From contig NZ_JABBNI010000028.1 of assembly GCF_012926525.1 (NCBI RefSeq), positions 1 through 38,657 on the forward strand: a stretch of 38,657 nt of DNA, in the 5' to 3' direction. The first letter of the stretch is position 1. Every line of letters starts with the position of its first letter. The notes beneath the pieces are model-generated. The model was not told the DNA's origin. It worked only from the letters and a program-made list of their open reading frames with translations, and searched no databases. This DNA comes from Clostridium muellerianum (GTDB taxonomy: Bacteria > Bacillota > Clostridia > Clostridiales > Clostridiaceae). Positions 1-8,200 of this stretch are shown one piece after another. A program made the position numbers and the translations under genes.

Positions 1-59
1 TAGCCCTTCAAGACGTTACTCTATTATTTGACTAATCAAGAAATTAGTTCTACATAATA

Positions 60-91
60 TATAAGTTACACATGTAACTTATATTTTTTTT
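60..91 (+). terminator. Rho-independent terminator of an upstream plus-strand gene
   Basis: A 10-bp stem (60-69 with 74-83) with the loop ACAT is followed by a run of T on the plus strand, so it should end a transcript entering from the left of the window. It lies just beyond the stop of the minus-strand esterase gene and may also serve that gene, although the T tract on that side is poor. Confidence 0.7.
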
Positions 92-1643
92 ATGTGGCGT
101 AACTTTTAACTACGCAACGTGTCGCACGTGGCTTACCATTGGATCCATGAGCAACAATCATATTAGGAGCTTTATCTTGTTCTACCCAGTTTTGAATGGC
201 TGTTAAAGCGTCAAATTGATCAGTTGCAGGGCCTCCCTCAACATGATTCATACCTGGAATTAGGAAAAGTCTTGCAAACTTTTGAGTTTCTTTTAAACCA
301 CCATTTGTTTCTATAAGCTTATCATAATAATTAATTGTGTCGTAAGCAGAAAACACAGGATCAGCCATACCGTGATACAGAATTAACTTTCCACCTAGTT
401 TTCTAAATGGTTCAAGATATGTTGATACATTATTAATAAAGGATGCTGATAGAACTAATTTCGATGGATCATTGTCAAAATCATATTTTAAGGACCATTC
501 TAGTGCTTTTTTAGAATCATATTCTTTTGGAATAGGAGTAGTAAATACACGAGCTAGGCTTTCTACTCCAAGAGTTACATTTCGTGGAGGGCAATCTTCT
601 GTTCCTAAAGTCCACGAGCGCCACTCAGGATCACAAATTCCCGGGTCCCATGGCCAATTAGAATATAATGCATTGCCTTGAGAGTCTTTAGGACCTTCAA
701 ATAATAATTTTAAAGCATTTATTTGTTCATCAGATAATCCTGGTGAATTGGAAGTTTTTCTAGGTAATGTTGATGGATGAAATTTTCTAGCGGCATCCAT
801 GTCTAAAATAATACCATCTTCTAATCCATCAGCTTTATCAAATTGCTTTAATATAGTGTTTGCCACAAGTTTCATATCAGTCTCAGAGAAGGCGGTATAT
901 AAAAGCGGTTTATCATTTTTATCTTTTTTTGAAATTTTTGCAAATATTTGATTAGCCCACATTTCTGCAATACCTGCATTTGTTAAATTCAAAGCAGGTG
1001 CACCTGAAACAATGCCATCAAAATATCCAGGAAAACGTTGAGCCATAGCTAGAGCTTGACGTCCACCGTTTGATGCGCCCATAAAATATGAATACTTAGG
1101 CGATCTTCCATAATAGTCATTGATGATAGACTTTGCTGCAATAGTAACCTGATTTATAGCATTATACCCATAATCAATTCTTGCTTGTTGATCATAACCA
1201 AATTTACAATCAGTATTGCCTTGATGGCCACCATCTGTACCAACTGTTGCGAAACCTCTAGATAAAGCAGGGATTTTTCCAACCTTTCTTATGCCCATTT
1301 TAGGAGGTATAATACCATCACTGCCTCCACCACCTTCAAAGTACAATCGTTCATTCCATTCATTAGGAAGAGATAGTTCGAAGCCAATATAATATTCAGC
1401 ATTACCATCAGGACCCTTCCCAACTCGTTCATTGATTTTTCCTTCAATCTTGCAGTAATTGGGCAAAGTAATATTTTTACCGTCAATCATAACGTTATCA
1501 CCACTTACCATAGTTACATTGACTATGGCAGTATTATTAGGAAATTTAAAATTTTTTACAGAGGCAGTTTCTACTTGAGGGTGTATTTTTGCAAATGTTG
1601 CTTTTGAATTTAAAGTAGTCTCTGATTTTAAGCTTTCTTTCAT
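90..1643 (-). CDS. Tannase/feruloyl esterase family protein, apparently cytoplasmic
   Basis: An alpha/beta hydrolase of the tannase/feruloyl esterase family (PF07519 type), expected to cleave ester bonds of phenolic acids such as gallate or ferulate. The nucleophile motif is GASNGGR (Ser191), an acid candidate is in HGMADPVFS and the histidine is in GMNHVEGG near the C-terminus. I start it at the ATG at 1643 (517 aa), which has GGAGGG a few bases upstream; the GTG at 1658 lies over that ribosome binding site. No signal peptide is visible, although characterised relatives are mostly secreted. Family members usually carry a cysteine just before the serine and another just after the histidine (CS-D-HC motif); here these are Ala and Val. 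The substrate cannot be read from sequence. Confidence 0.85.
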   Translation of the reverse strand: MKESLKSETTLNSKATFAKIHPQVETASVKNFKFPNNTAIVNVTMVSGDNVMIDGKNITLPNYCKIEGKINERVGKGPDGNAEYYIGFELSLPNEWNERLYFEGGGGSDGIIPPKMGIRKVGKIPALSRGFATVGTDGGHQGNTDCKFGYDQQARIDYGYNAINQVTIAAKSIINDYYGRSPKYSYFMGASNGGRQALAMAQRFPGYFDGIVSGAPALNLTNAGIAEMWANQIFAKISKKDKNDKPLLYTAFSETDMKLVANTILKQFDKADGLEDGIILDMDAARKFHPSTLPRKTSNSPGLSDEQINALKLLFEGPKDSQGNALYSNWPWDPGICDPEWRSWTLGTEDCPPRNVTLGVESLARVFTTPIPKEYDSKKALEWSLKYDFDNDPSKLVLSASFINNVSTYLEPFRKLGGKLILYHGMADPVFSAYDTINYYDKLIETNGGLKETQKFARLFLIPGMNHVEGGPATDQFDALTAIQNWVEQDKAPNMIVAHGSNGKPRATRCVVKSYAT

Positions 1644-1659
1644 TAAGTATCCCTCCACA

Positions 1660-1916
1660 TCACATTTAGTTTTAATGGGAACTTCCTAAGCAGTTAGTCC
1701 CATATTTTTAGTTTTTAGGCTTATATAAATTAATATTTTTTAACATAGTATAACTATATTATAAACTATTATTTTTTACATTTATAATTATATTCAACTC
1801 GTTTCATTGTTGATATGAAGTACATTCTCTAATATATTTTAAAATCACTTCCATTGTCCTCTAAAGAGGTATACTAAGATATTATCACAAATCAATTAGA
1901 AAAATCAAAAAAATAC
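1660..1916. other. AT-rich intergenic stretch without a recognised gene
   Basis: This is the upstream region of the minus-strand esterase. I see no credible reading frame with a ribosome binding site and no clear hairpin. It must hold the esterase promoter, which I cannot place. Confidence 0.5.
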
Positions 1917-1945
1917 TTGACATGTTTCATTAATAGGTATATGCT
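1917..1945 (+). promoter_or_regulatory. Sigma-A-type promoter of the 46-codon gene
   Basis: TTGACA at 1917-1922 and TATGCT at 1940-1945 are separated by 17 bp. The predicted transcript starts near 1952, about 26 bases before the TTG start of the small gene. Confidence 0.6.
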
Positions 1946-1977
1946 AAAAAGATATCAAATGAAAAGAAGGTGAAAAA

Positions 1978-2118
1978 TTGAATAAGAAATTAACATTGAT
2001 AACATCTGATGTTATAGAAGAATGTTTATGTGAATCCCTTGATACTCTTGAAAAAAGAGCTAAAACTACTCAAAAGATTAACATAACAAATAGTAAAAAC
2101 AGAAGACCCTTGAAGTAG
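1978..2118 (+). CDS. Small protein of unknown function, 46 aa
   Basis: The frame opens with TTG at 1978 after an AGAAGGTG ribosome binding site at 5-bp spacing and runs to TAG at 2116-2118. The product starts MNKKLTLITSDVIEECLCES and ends in a basic tail (NSKNRRPLK). It has an acidic helical middle with a CxC pair and no membrane segment. I recognise no family. It has its own consensus promoter upstream, and a terminator hairpin starts at the base after the stop codon, so it looks like a complete monocistronic unit. It could instead be a small RNA that happens to contain a frame. Confidence 0.5.
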   Translation: MNKKLTLITSDVIEECLCESLDTLEKRAKTTQKINITNSKNRRPLK

Positions 2119-2148
2119 CTGCCTTCGGCAGGTCTTTTTTTATTTTTT
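2119..2148 (+). terminator. Rho-independent terminator
   Basis: CTGCC (2119-2123) pairs with GGCAG (2127-2131) around a TTC loop, followed by two T runs (2135-2140 and 2143-2148). An outer AGAC/GTCT pairing reaches back into the end of the small gene. Confidence 0.8.
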
Positions 2149-2372
2149 GAGATAATTTTATAATATAATCATGATTTACAATGTATGTATATTTGTAGTA
2201 ACTTTTCCAAAAATTGTTTGTTGGATATATATTAAAACACATATAATTACATAATGCAAAAGTCTAATTTGCTAATTTTCAGGCTTTTTAGCAAATGTAG
2301 GTTGAAAATTAAACAAAAAAGATGTAAACTATTAAATGTACTAAATTTTAAGCATTGGAGTGATTAAATTTA

Positions 2373-3884
2373 ATGAAGAAAAGTGTAATAAAAATACTTA
2401 TAATGTGTGGTTGTATTATTTTTTCTCAATCAATGAAAAGCAATATGGTTTTTGCTGCAGAAAATGATATGACAAAAATAAATATGAATACAGTAGCAGT
2501 TTCTACAAAAACTGTTAATGACATAAATGATAATAGTTCAAAAGAAAATGCAAAAAATTCTAATGATGAAAAATTACCTCAACATATGAGTGCGGATGTT
2601 GCATCAATAAATGCAATTTCAAAAATAGATGTTCCAGTGGACAAGTCATGGAAGATAAGATTTAATATGCCATTAGATTTAAATTCTGTAAAAAGTAAAA
2701 TAAAAATTATAAATAAGGATACTGGAGCTGAAATAAGTTCAAGTATATCTTTAAGTGAGAATGATACAGTAGTTACTATTTCTTCACATTGTGATCCTAA
2801 TAGTAGTTATTCATTAATTATTGATAAAGATCTTAAATCTAAAAGTAATAAAGCATTAAATAATCCAGTTTATGTAGAATTTAAAACAGCTGGACAAACT
2901 GCATCAGTACCAGACAAAACTGACTCATTAATATCATATATTGATGATATTAATGTAACTATAAAAGAAAATGAAAAATTTAGTTTCCCAGATACAATAA
3001 ATGCAAACATGTCTAATGGAACAACTAAAAAAGTAAATGTTTCATGGGACAAGCATGCTGAAGTTTCAAGTAAGCCGGGTACATATACTTATTATGGAAC
3101 TATTGATGGATATTCAAAGAAAGTACGTTTAAACTTAACAATAAATGATTTAAAATCATCAGATAATACAGTAAAAGAAGTAAGAGTAGATTCTACAAAT
3201 GATGTTAATTTAACTGTTAAACAAAATGACAGCTTTACTGCGCCTGATACCATTGATGGTATAACATCAGATGGACAAACTGTAAAAGTTAAAGTAAAAT
3301 GGGATACTCCAATTACTACAAACAGGCAACCAGGAAGATATACTTATTATGGAACAGCTGAAGGATGTTTAGTAAAAGCAGTGTTAAATTTAACAATAAC
3401 TGCTCCAGAAATAAAAACTCATTCTGATTTTCAGAAAAATTTGTATAACTATCTTTCAAATGCAGATAATAGACAATCTGTAATGACAAGAGCAATAGAA
3501 CTTCACGGGGGAGATTTAAGCAACAATTGTGCATATTTTGCTAGTGAAGCTTTAAGAAGAGCAGGGCTTAGTGATTTACCAGAAAGTGTGGCTAACACAC
3601 GTACGCTTACAGCTGAACTATTGAGTCGTGGTTGGAAAAAGAGCACGAATTTAGATGAACTTAAATCAGGAGATATATGCTTCACTATAGCTTATGATTC
3701 TTCAGGTCCAACACATACTTACACTTTTATGAAATGGGTTGATCCAAATTACCATGAATATGCATACATATGTGATAATCAGGGAAATGAATACGAAGGA
3801 GATCCATATCACCAAAGAAATATAAATTTTGCTACAGAGACAAAAGATCCTATTTCTTACTTTATGTATGTTCCTCAACAGTAA
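2373..3884 (+). CDS. Secreted Ig-like domain protein with a C-terminal Cys/His hydrolase-like domain
   Basis: 503 aa. An N-terminal signal peptide (basic MKKSVIK, hydrophobic core, likely cleavage after VFAA near residue 29) is followed by a low-complexity linker. Next comes a Big_5/SbsA-type Ig-like domain (about 61-170) and two tandem Big_4-like repeats (about 180-257 and 262-345) that share a PGxYTYYGT motif. The last ~150 residues carry NNCAYFASEAL (Cys386) and GPTHTYTFMKW (His448), a spacing that suggests an NlpC/P60- or CHAP-like papain fold, as in wall hydrolases. The enzymatic role is inferred from these motifs only. It is a single-gene unit with a terminator 65 bases downstream. Confidence 0.8.
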   Translation: MKKSVIKILIMCGCIIFSQSMKSNMVFAAENDMTKINMNTVAVSTKTVNDINDNSSKENAKNSNDEKLPQHMSADVASINAISKIDVPVDKSWKIRFNMPLDLNSVKSKIKIINKDTGAEISSSISLSENDTVVTISSHCDPNSSYSLIIDKDLKSKSNKALNNPVYVEFKTAGQTASVPDKTDSLISYIDDINVTIKENEKFSFPDTINANMSNGTTKKVNVSWDKHAEVSSKPGTYTYYGTIDGYSKKVRLNLTINDLKSSDNTVKEVRVDSTNDVNLTVKQNDSFTAPDTIDGITSDGQTVKVKVKWDTPITTNRQPGRYTYYGTAEGCLVKAVLNLTITAPEIKTHSDFQKNLYNYLSNADNRQSVMTRAIELHGGDLSNNCAYFASEALRRAGLSDLPESVANTRTLTAELLSRGWKKSTNLDELKSGDICFTIAYDSSGPTHTYTFMKWVDPNYHEYAYICDNQGNEYEGDPYHQRNINFATETKDPISYFMYVPQQ

Positions 3885-3948
3885 TTTATAGAGAATATCA
3901 ATTTTATTTAAAGTTATAAATTTATTTACAAATTAAATAAAAATATTT

Positions 3949-3980
3949 AAAGTAGAGTAAAATTTTACTCTACTTTTTTT
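3949..3980 (+). terminator. Rho-independent terminator, 12-14 bp stem
   Basis: A perfect stem, 3949-3960 with 3965-3976 around AATT, runs into a T tract. It ends the Ig-like protein transcript. Confidence 0.9.
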
Positions 3981-3984
3981 ATCT

Positions 3985-4142
3985 GAATTTATATCAGTGT
4001 AAGTATATGTATAATCATCATTTGATGGTTTTGATTCTATACGATTTAACATTGAATTTATATCCTTTAATTATGAACTTATCTGATTAAATAATTCTTT
4101 TACTTCTTTATCTAATGTTAAAATCTCTGTTCTAATCTTAAT
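3985..4142 (-). pseudogene. Possible remnant of a coiled-coil protein C-terminus
   Basis: On the minus strand one frame reads as a plausible amphipathic helix (EILTLDKEVKELFNQISS, then stop, then LKDINSMLNRIESKPSNDD). The interrupting TAA at 4071-4073 could derive from CAA by one transition. There is no start codon or ribosome binding site, so this would be a decayed tail fragment. The protein-like composition is the only support. Confidence 0.3.
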
Positions 4143-4193
4143 TCAACTATATAGTATCCTTAAATAAAAGTTTTATTCTTTAATTTAAAATTT

Positions 4194-4207
4194 GTAACTT
4201 AGGTTAC
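4194..4207 (+). promoter_or_regulatory. GTAAC-N4-GTTAC operator upstream of hcp (candidate HcpR site)
   Basis: The perfect inverted repeat GTAAC TTAG GTTAC is followed by CGATTTT. Its centre (4200.5) is about 41.5 bp before the start site expected from the -10 hexamer at 4230-4235, the class II activator position for Crp/Fnr-type proteins. The same site, including the CGATTTT flank, occurs at 15890-15903. Crp/Fnr-family HcpR proteins commonly control hcp; assignment to HcpR is inference. Confidence 0.7.
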
Positions 4208-4229
4208 CGATTTTAAATTATAAATTTAG

Positions 4230-4235
4230 TAAAAT
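4230..4235 (+). promoter_or_regulatory. -10 element of the hcp promoter
   Basis: TAAAAT begins exactly 36 bp after the first base of the operator and has no good -35 hexamer, as expected for an activator-dependent promoter. The start codon is about 54 bases after the predicted transcription start. Confidence 0.55.
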
Positions 4236-4295
4236 AAAACCATAAGTTAGAAAAATGAAACTAATAAAAAAATTATTATATTTAGGAGGGCAAAT

Positions 4296-6140
4296 ATGAG
4301 AATTAATAAAGACACATTAATTGGGGATATATTAAAAATAAATTCTAAAGCTGTAGAAGTTTTAATGGCACACGGAATGGGTTGTATAGGCTGCCCATCA
4401 GCACAGATGGAGACTTTAGAGCAGGCAGTTGGAGTACATGGAATAGATTTAGAAAATTTACTTAAAGAATTAAATAAAGGTTTGGAAGATTCAACAGAAA
4501 CATTGGACATGTTCTGTTATCAATGTGAGCAAACTGCAGGTGGAAAAGGTTGTACAAAAGCAGGCGTTTGTGGAAAAAATTCTAAAGTTGCAGCACTTCA
4601 GGATCTTTTAATACACCAAGTTAAAGGTATTGGTTTCTATGGAAATAAAGCTGTAGAAAAAGGAATAGCACTTAGAGATAAAATAGATAAATTTACTATG
4701 GATGCTTTATTTACAACACTTACAAATGTAAATTTTGATGAAGATAGATTAGTAGAATTAATAAAAGAGGCTAATAATGTAAAAGCTGAAGTTAAAGCTT
4801 TAGCTGGAGAAACTGTAGAAGTATTTGATGGAGCAGATTATAAAGCACCAGAAGCTAAGGAAGAAATGTTAGAGGATGCAAAAAAATTTGGCATAATGGT
4901 GGACACTGTTGAAAATGAAGATATCAGATCTTTAAAAGAATTATCAATATATGGATTAAAGGGAATGGCAGCTTATGCGCATCATGCTTTTGTTTTAGGA
5001 AAGAAAAGTGAAGAAGTAAATAAATTTTTCTACAAAGCTTTATCAGCTACTTTAGATAAAAAGTTAGGCTTGAATGATTGGCTAGGATTAGCTATGGAAC
5101 TTGGACAAGTAAACTTTAAAATAATGGAATTATTAGATAGTGCTAATACAGGAACTTATGGTAATCCATCACCTACTAGTGTTTTAGTTACTAAGAAAAA
5201 AGGACCTTTCATAGTAGTTTCAGGACATGATTTAAAGGACTTAAAAGAATTATTAGAGCAAACAGAAGGAAAAGGTATAAATATATATACTCATGGAGAA
5301 ATGCTTCCAGCTCATGCATATCCTGAATTGAAAAAGTATGCTCATTTAGTAGGAAATTACGGCGGTGCATGGCAGGATCAGCAAAAAGAGTTTGACAACA
5401 TTCCAGGTTGTGTGCTTATGACAACAAATTGCATACAAAAACCAAGAGATAATTATATGGATAGAATATACACAACTAGTGTGGTAGCTTGGCCTGGTAC
5501 TTCACATATTGAAGAAGTAAATGGAAAGAAAGATTTTACAGATATTATAGAAAAAGCTTTATCACTTGGTGGTTGGACTGAAGATGAAGAAGAAAAATCA
5601 ATATTAGTAGGTTTTGGACATAACGCTACATTAAGTCATGCAAATGAAATTATAGAAGCTGTTAAGGGTGGAGCTATTAAGCACTTCTTCTTAATAGGAG
5701 GATGTGATGGTGTAAAATCAGGAAGAAATTACTATACTGAATTAGCCACATCTCTTCCAAAAGACACTGTAATATTAACTTTAGCTTGCGGTAAATATAG
5801 ATTCAACAAACTTGATTTTGGAACAGTAGCAGGTCTTCCAAGACTTTTAGATGTAGGACAGTGTAATGATGCTTATTCAGCAGTAAAAATTGCATTAGCA
5901 TTAGCAGATGCTTTCAACTGTGGAGTAAATGATTTACCACTATCATTAATCTTATCTTGGTATGAACAGAAGGCTGTTTGCATATTGCTTACATTACTTT
6001 CTTTAGGTATTAAAGGTATAAAATTAGGACCATCATTGCCAGCGTTCTTATCATCAAATGTAATTAATGTGTTGGTAGAAAATTTTGGAATAGCTCCTAT
6101 TAGCACTCCAGAAAAAGATATAAAAGAAATATTAGGATAA
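4296..6140 (+). CDS. hcp: Hybrid cluster protein with N-terminal DUF1858 redox-disulfide domain
   Basis: Hydroxylamine/NO reductase of the Hcp (prismane) family, 614 aa, acting in the cytoplasm in nitrosative stress defence. Residues 1-66 form a DUF1858-type domain with a CIGC pair (Cys30, Cys33). The Hcp body then begins with the cluster ligands Cys74, Cys77, Cys86 and Cys92 (CX2CX8CX5C). Hybrid-cluster ligand motifs GGCDGVKSGR, LACGKYRFN and GQCNDAYSA are all present. Subtracting the extra domain leaves ~548 residues, the usual full-length Hcp size. A good AGGAGG site lies 9 bases before the ATG. It is a single-gene unit with a likely Crp/Fnr-type operator upstream and a bidirectional hairpin downstream. 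Confidence 0.95.
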   Translation: MRINKDTLIGDILKINSKAVEVLMAHGMGCIGCPSAQMETLEQAVGVHGIDLENLLKELNKGLEDSTETLDMFCYQCEQTAGGKGCTKAGVCGKNSKVAALQDLLIHQVKGIGFYGNKAVEKGIALRDKIDKFTMDALFTTLTNVNFDEDRLVELIKEANNVKAEVKALAGETVEVFDGADYKAPEAKEEMLEDAKKFGIMVDTVENEDIRSLKELSIYGLKGMAAYAHHAFVLGKKSEEVNKFFYKALSATLDKKLGLNDWLGLAMELGQVNFKIMELLDSANTGTYGNPSPTSVLVTKKKGPFIVVSGHDLKDLKELLEQTEGKGINIYTHGEMLPAHAYPELKKYAHLVGNYGGAWQDQQKEFDNIPGCVLMTTNCIQKPRDNYMDRIYTTSVVAWPGTSHIEEVNGKKDFTDIIEKALSLGGWTEDEEEKSILVGFGHNATLSHANEIIEAVKGGAIKHFFLIGGCDGVKSGRNYYTELATSLPKDTVILTLACGKYRFNKLDFGTVAGLPRLLDVGQCNDAYSAVKIALALADAFNCGVNDLPLSLILSWYEQKAVCILLTLLSLGIKGIKLGPSLPAFLSSNVINVLVENFGIAPISTPEKDIKEILG

Positions 6141-6148
6141 TCAATAAT

Positions 6149-6177
6149 AATCAGGTAGGGAATGGCCCTACCTGATT
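6149..6177. terminator. Hairpin terminator between convergent genes
   Basis: A perfect 12-bp stem (6149-6160 with 6166-6177, loop AATGG) lies between hcp and the convergent gene at 6181. The T tracts are weak on both sides, so termination efficiency is uncertain. Confidence 0.65.
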
Positions 6178-6180
6178 TAA

Positions 6181-6678
6181 TTATTTTAGATTGTTGTTAA
6201 CACTTTGAGTATCCGATTTATTAGATAAATCAAAGTTACTAGAATTCTGTGAGTCAGAATTATTATTTTGACTATCTATTATTGATTGAAAAATAACATT
6301 CATCATTTGTCCCATGTCGTCATTACCAGATAAATTATTATCCATAGTCATATCGTTACTATCATCAGGAATACTACCAACACCCATATTTGAAGAATCT
6401 GAAGATTGATTTTGCAAAGATAACATTTGCAGCATTTGTACCATCTTTTGAGGTTGCAATGATAAACTATCAAGACCACTTAGAGCATTATTTGAGCTAA
6501 CAGTACTTAAACTAGAGCTAGCAGCATTTGTGGTACTATTAGTAGACATATTTTTCATCATTTCCTCAAGAGCCATTGCAAATGATGAATTGGTATTTGT
6601 AGAATTATTGTTATTAAGTGATGATAAAGTTTGTAGCTTATTAGACTGTGCTAATTGAGATATTGAATTTACTGACAT
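6181..6678 (-). CDS. Ser/Asn/Gln/Met-rich protein of unknown function
   Basis: 165 aa, starting MSVNSISQLAQSNKLQTLSS after a clean AAAAGGAGATAA ribosome binding site. It is low complexity: long Ser/Asn stretches, two Met-rich amphipathic segments (FAMALEEMMKNM and MVQMLQMLSLQNQ), and an acidic Asn/Ser tail. There is no signal peptide, membrane segment or known domain. The composition reminds me of the disordered N-terminal parts of clostridial flagellar or lytic-transglycosylase proteins, but no catalytic domain follows, so that is a guess. It lies 97 bp downstream of the LysR gene on the same strand and may have its own promoter in that gap. Confidence 0.7.
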   Translation of the reverse strand: MSVNSISQLAQSNKLQTLSSLNNNNSTNTNSSFAMALEEMMKNMSTNSTTNAASSSLSTVSSNNALSGLDSLSLQPQKMVQMLQMLSLQNQSSDSSNMGVGSIPDDSNDMTMDNNLSGNDDMGQMMNVIFQSIIDSQNNNSDSQNSSNFDLSNKSDTQSVNNNLK

Positions 6679-6775
6679 ATAGTTATCTCCTTTTGGTATT
6701 AAATTTTTATAAGATATTCTAGTTTATATTTTATAATAAATTTGTGACAATACTGTGACGAAAACTATATTATAT

Positions 6776-7636
6776 TTAAAATACATTCAAGAAATATTTA
6801 GCAGCGTCTGATAGGTTTTGGTTTTTCAACCATATGGCAGCTATTTTGGTTTCTAATTCTGGTTCGTTAATTTCCTTATATGATAAATCAGCATTATTAA
6901 CCAGTTTAATAGCAGATTTTGGAACAATGGCAATTCCTATTCCAGAGTCAGCCCAAAGAAGTGCTGTTCTTGCATCATCGCATTTACAAATTATTCTGGG
7001 ATTAAATCCTAAGCTTTGACAACATTTGGATATTAATTTTTCGAAACGACGATATATTATTAAAGGCTTATCCATAATATCATTAATACATATATTCTCC
7101 TGATTTTTATACCAGTTGGAATTAGTTCTAAATACTGCAATCATTGTTTCTTTAGATAGATATTTTGAATTAAAAGCTTCTGCATTAAAAGGAGTTCGCA
7201 CAATCCCAATTTCTATTAAACCATTGTTCAGGAGTTCTAGTAGTTTGTACGTGTTTCCTTCGTATATTTCAAAGCTTATATCTGGATAACTTTTATTAAA
7301 ATTATGTATTCGTTCTGGAAGTAGTGTAGCACCACAGGATGATACAGTACCAATAAATAAAGTTCCTTTAATTCCCTGTCCAAAATCTTTTAATTGTTTA
7401 ACAGTAGTTTCGGTTAATTTTAGTATTTGACTAGCCTTATCATATAACATTTTTCCGGCATCAGTTAATTTTATTTTGCGGCTGCCTCTTTCTACAAGTT
7501 TAACACCTAATTCATCCTCTAGAAGTTTAAGATGATAACTAAGTGGTGGCTGAGCTATATTTAATTTTCTAGCTGCACCTGTTATTTGACCTTCTTCTGC
7601 AATTGCTATAAAGTATTTAAGCTGTCTAATATCCAT
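6776..7636 (-). CDS. LysR-family transcriptional regulator
   Basis: 286 aa. The N-terminal winged helix-turn-helix (about 1-60: MDIRQLKYFIAIAEEGQITG, then AARKLNIAQPPLSYHLKLLE) is typical of LysR proteins and is followed by a periplasmic-binding-protein-like effector domain (about 90-286). The ATG at 7636 has AAGGGGTG upstream. It starts 35 bp after the stop of the HesB-like gene on the same strand, so the two are probably co-transcribed. The effector is unknown; the divergent patB gene is a possible target. Confidence 0.92.
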   Translation of the reverse strand: MDIRQLKYFIAIAEEGQITGAARKLNIAQPPLSYHLKLLEDELGVKLVERGSRKIKLTDAGKMLYDKASQILKLTETTVKQLKDFGQGIKGTLFIGTVSSCGATLLPERIHNFNKSYPDISFEIYEGNTYKLLELLNNGLIEIGIVRTPFNAEAFNSKYLSKETMIAVFRTNSNWYKNQENICINDIMDKPLIIYRRFEKLISKCCQSLGFNPRIICKCDDARTALLWADSGIGIAIVPKSAIKLVNNADLSYKEINEPELETKIAAIWLKNQNLSDAAKYFLNVF

Positions 7637-7671
7637 GGATTTAACACCCCTTGAATTATGAGCGGTTTAAA

Positions 7672-8022
7672 TTATTGGCAATCTTCGCAGCAACCACTAG
7701 AACAGCTACCAGAACATCCAGTATGTTCAGGCTTATAAACTGGTTCTAAAGTAAACCCGTCCATACCATTTTCTTCAGGAGATAACAATATAAAACCGCT
7801 AAATTGAATAAATAAGTTCCTATTAACTATAAAAGTTGTATCGCCAACCTTTTGGGATAAATCGTCTTCATGCAATTCATCTATAGAAATATTGAAAACA
7901 GGACCATGACAGGACATATTTGCTAAGTAGATTCTAATACTACTATTTAATGGAACACTTTGTTCAATTAAAAATTCTTTTAATTTGTTATAAGCTAAGT
8001 CAGTTATTTTAAGAAAATTCAT
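7672..8022 (-). CDS. HesB/IscA-like protein with cysteine-rich C-terminal tail
   Basis: 116 aa. It resembles the HesB-like (seleno)protein branch of the IscA/HesB Fe-S biogenesis family: MNFLKITDLAYNKLKEFL helix, a conserved Cys38 in MSCHGPVFNIS, and a beta-rich core. The C-terminus ends in a cysteine cluster (Cys103, 107, 111, 112, 115), well placed to hold metal or an Fe-S cluster. Some members of this branch use selenocysteine; here every such position is encoded as Cys. The start ATG at 8022 has AAAGAGG upstream. It is the first gene of a two-gene unit with the LysR regulator and is divergent from patB. Exact function is not established. Confidence 0.75.
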   Translation of the reverse strand: MNFLKITDLAYNKLKEFLIEQSVPLNSSIRIYLANMSCHGPVFNISIDELHEDDLSQKVGDTTFIVNRNLFIQFSGFILLSPEENGMDGFTLEPVYKPEHTGCSGSCSSGCCEDCQ

Positions 8023-8200
8023 TTTATAAACCTCTTTCTTGTATTTATTTAGAAAACTATTTCTACTAAGTAAATGTTATTATAATTTGAAGAAATTTTC
8101 AATAGTATTAATATTCTTGGTACATAATATGATATACTTTTTGTAGTACCATTTTTGGGGGTATTTTTAAATAATTGTAAAATGAAAAGGAGTGAAAAAG

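Noticed and set aside
60-83. GTTAC-ACAT-GTAAC palindrome as a third copy of the hcp-type operator
   Set aside because: The half-sites are in the opposite order, the CGATTTT flank is absent, and the adjoining T run shows it is a terminator.
2259-2295. Interleaved complementary segments (AAAGTCT/AGGCTTT and TTTGCTAA/TTAGCAAA) that look like a pseudoknot
   Set aside because: The two 3' strands are directly adjacent, leaving no loop to cross a 7-bp helix; only one stem at a time can form, and nothing else supports a switch.
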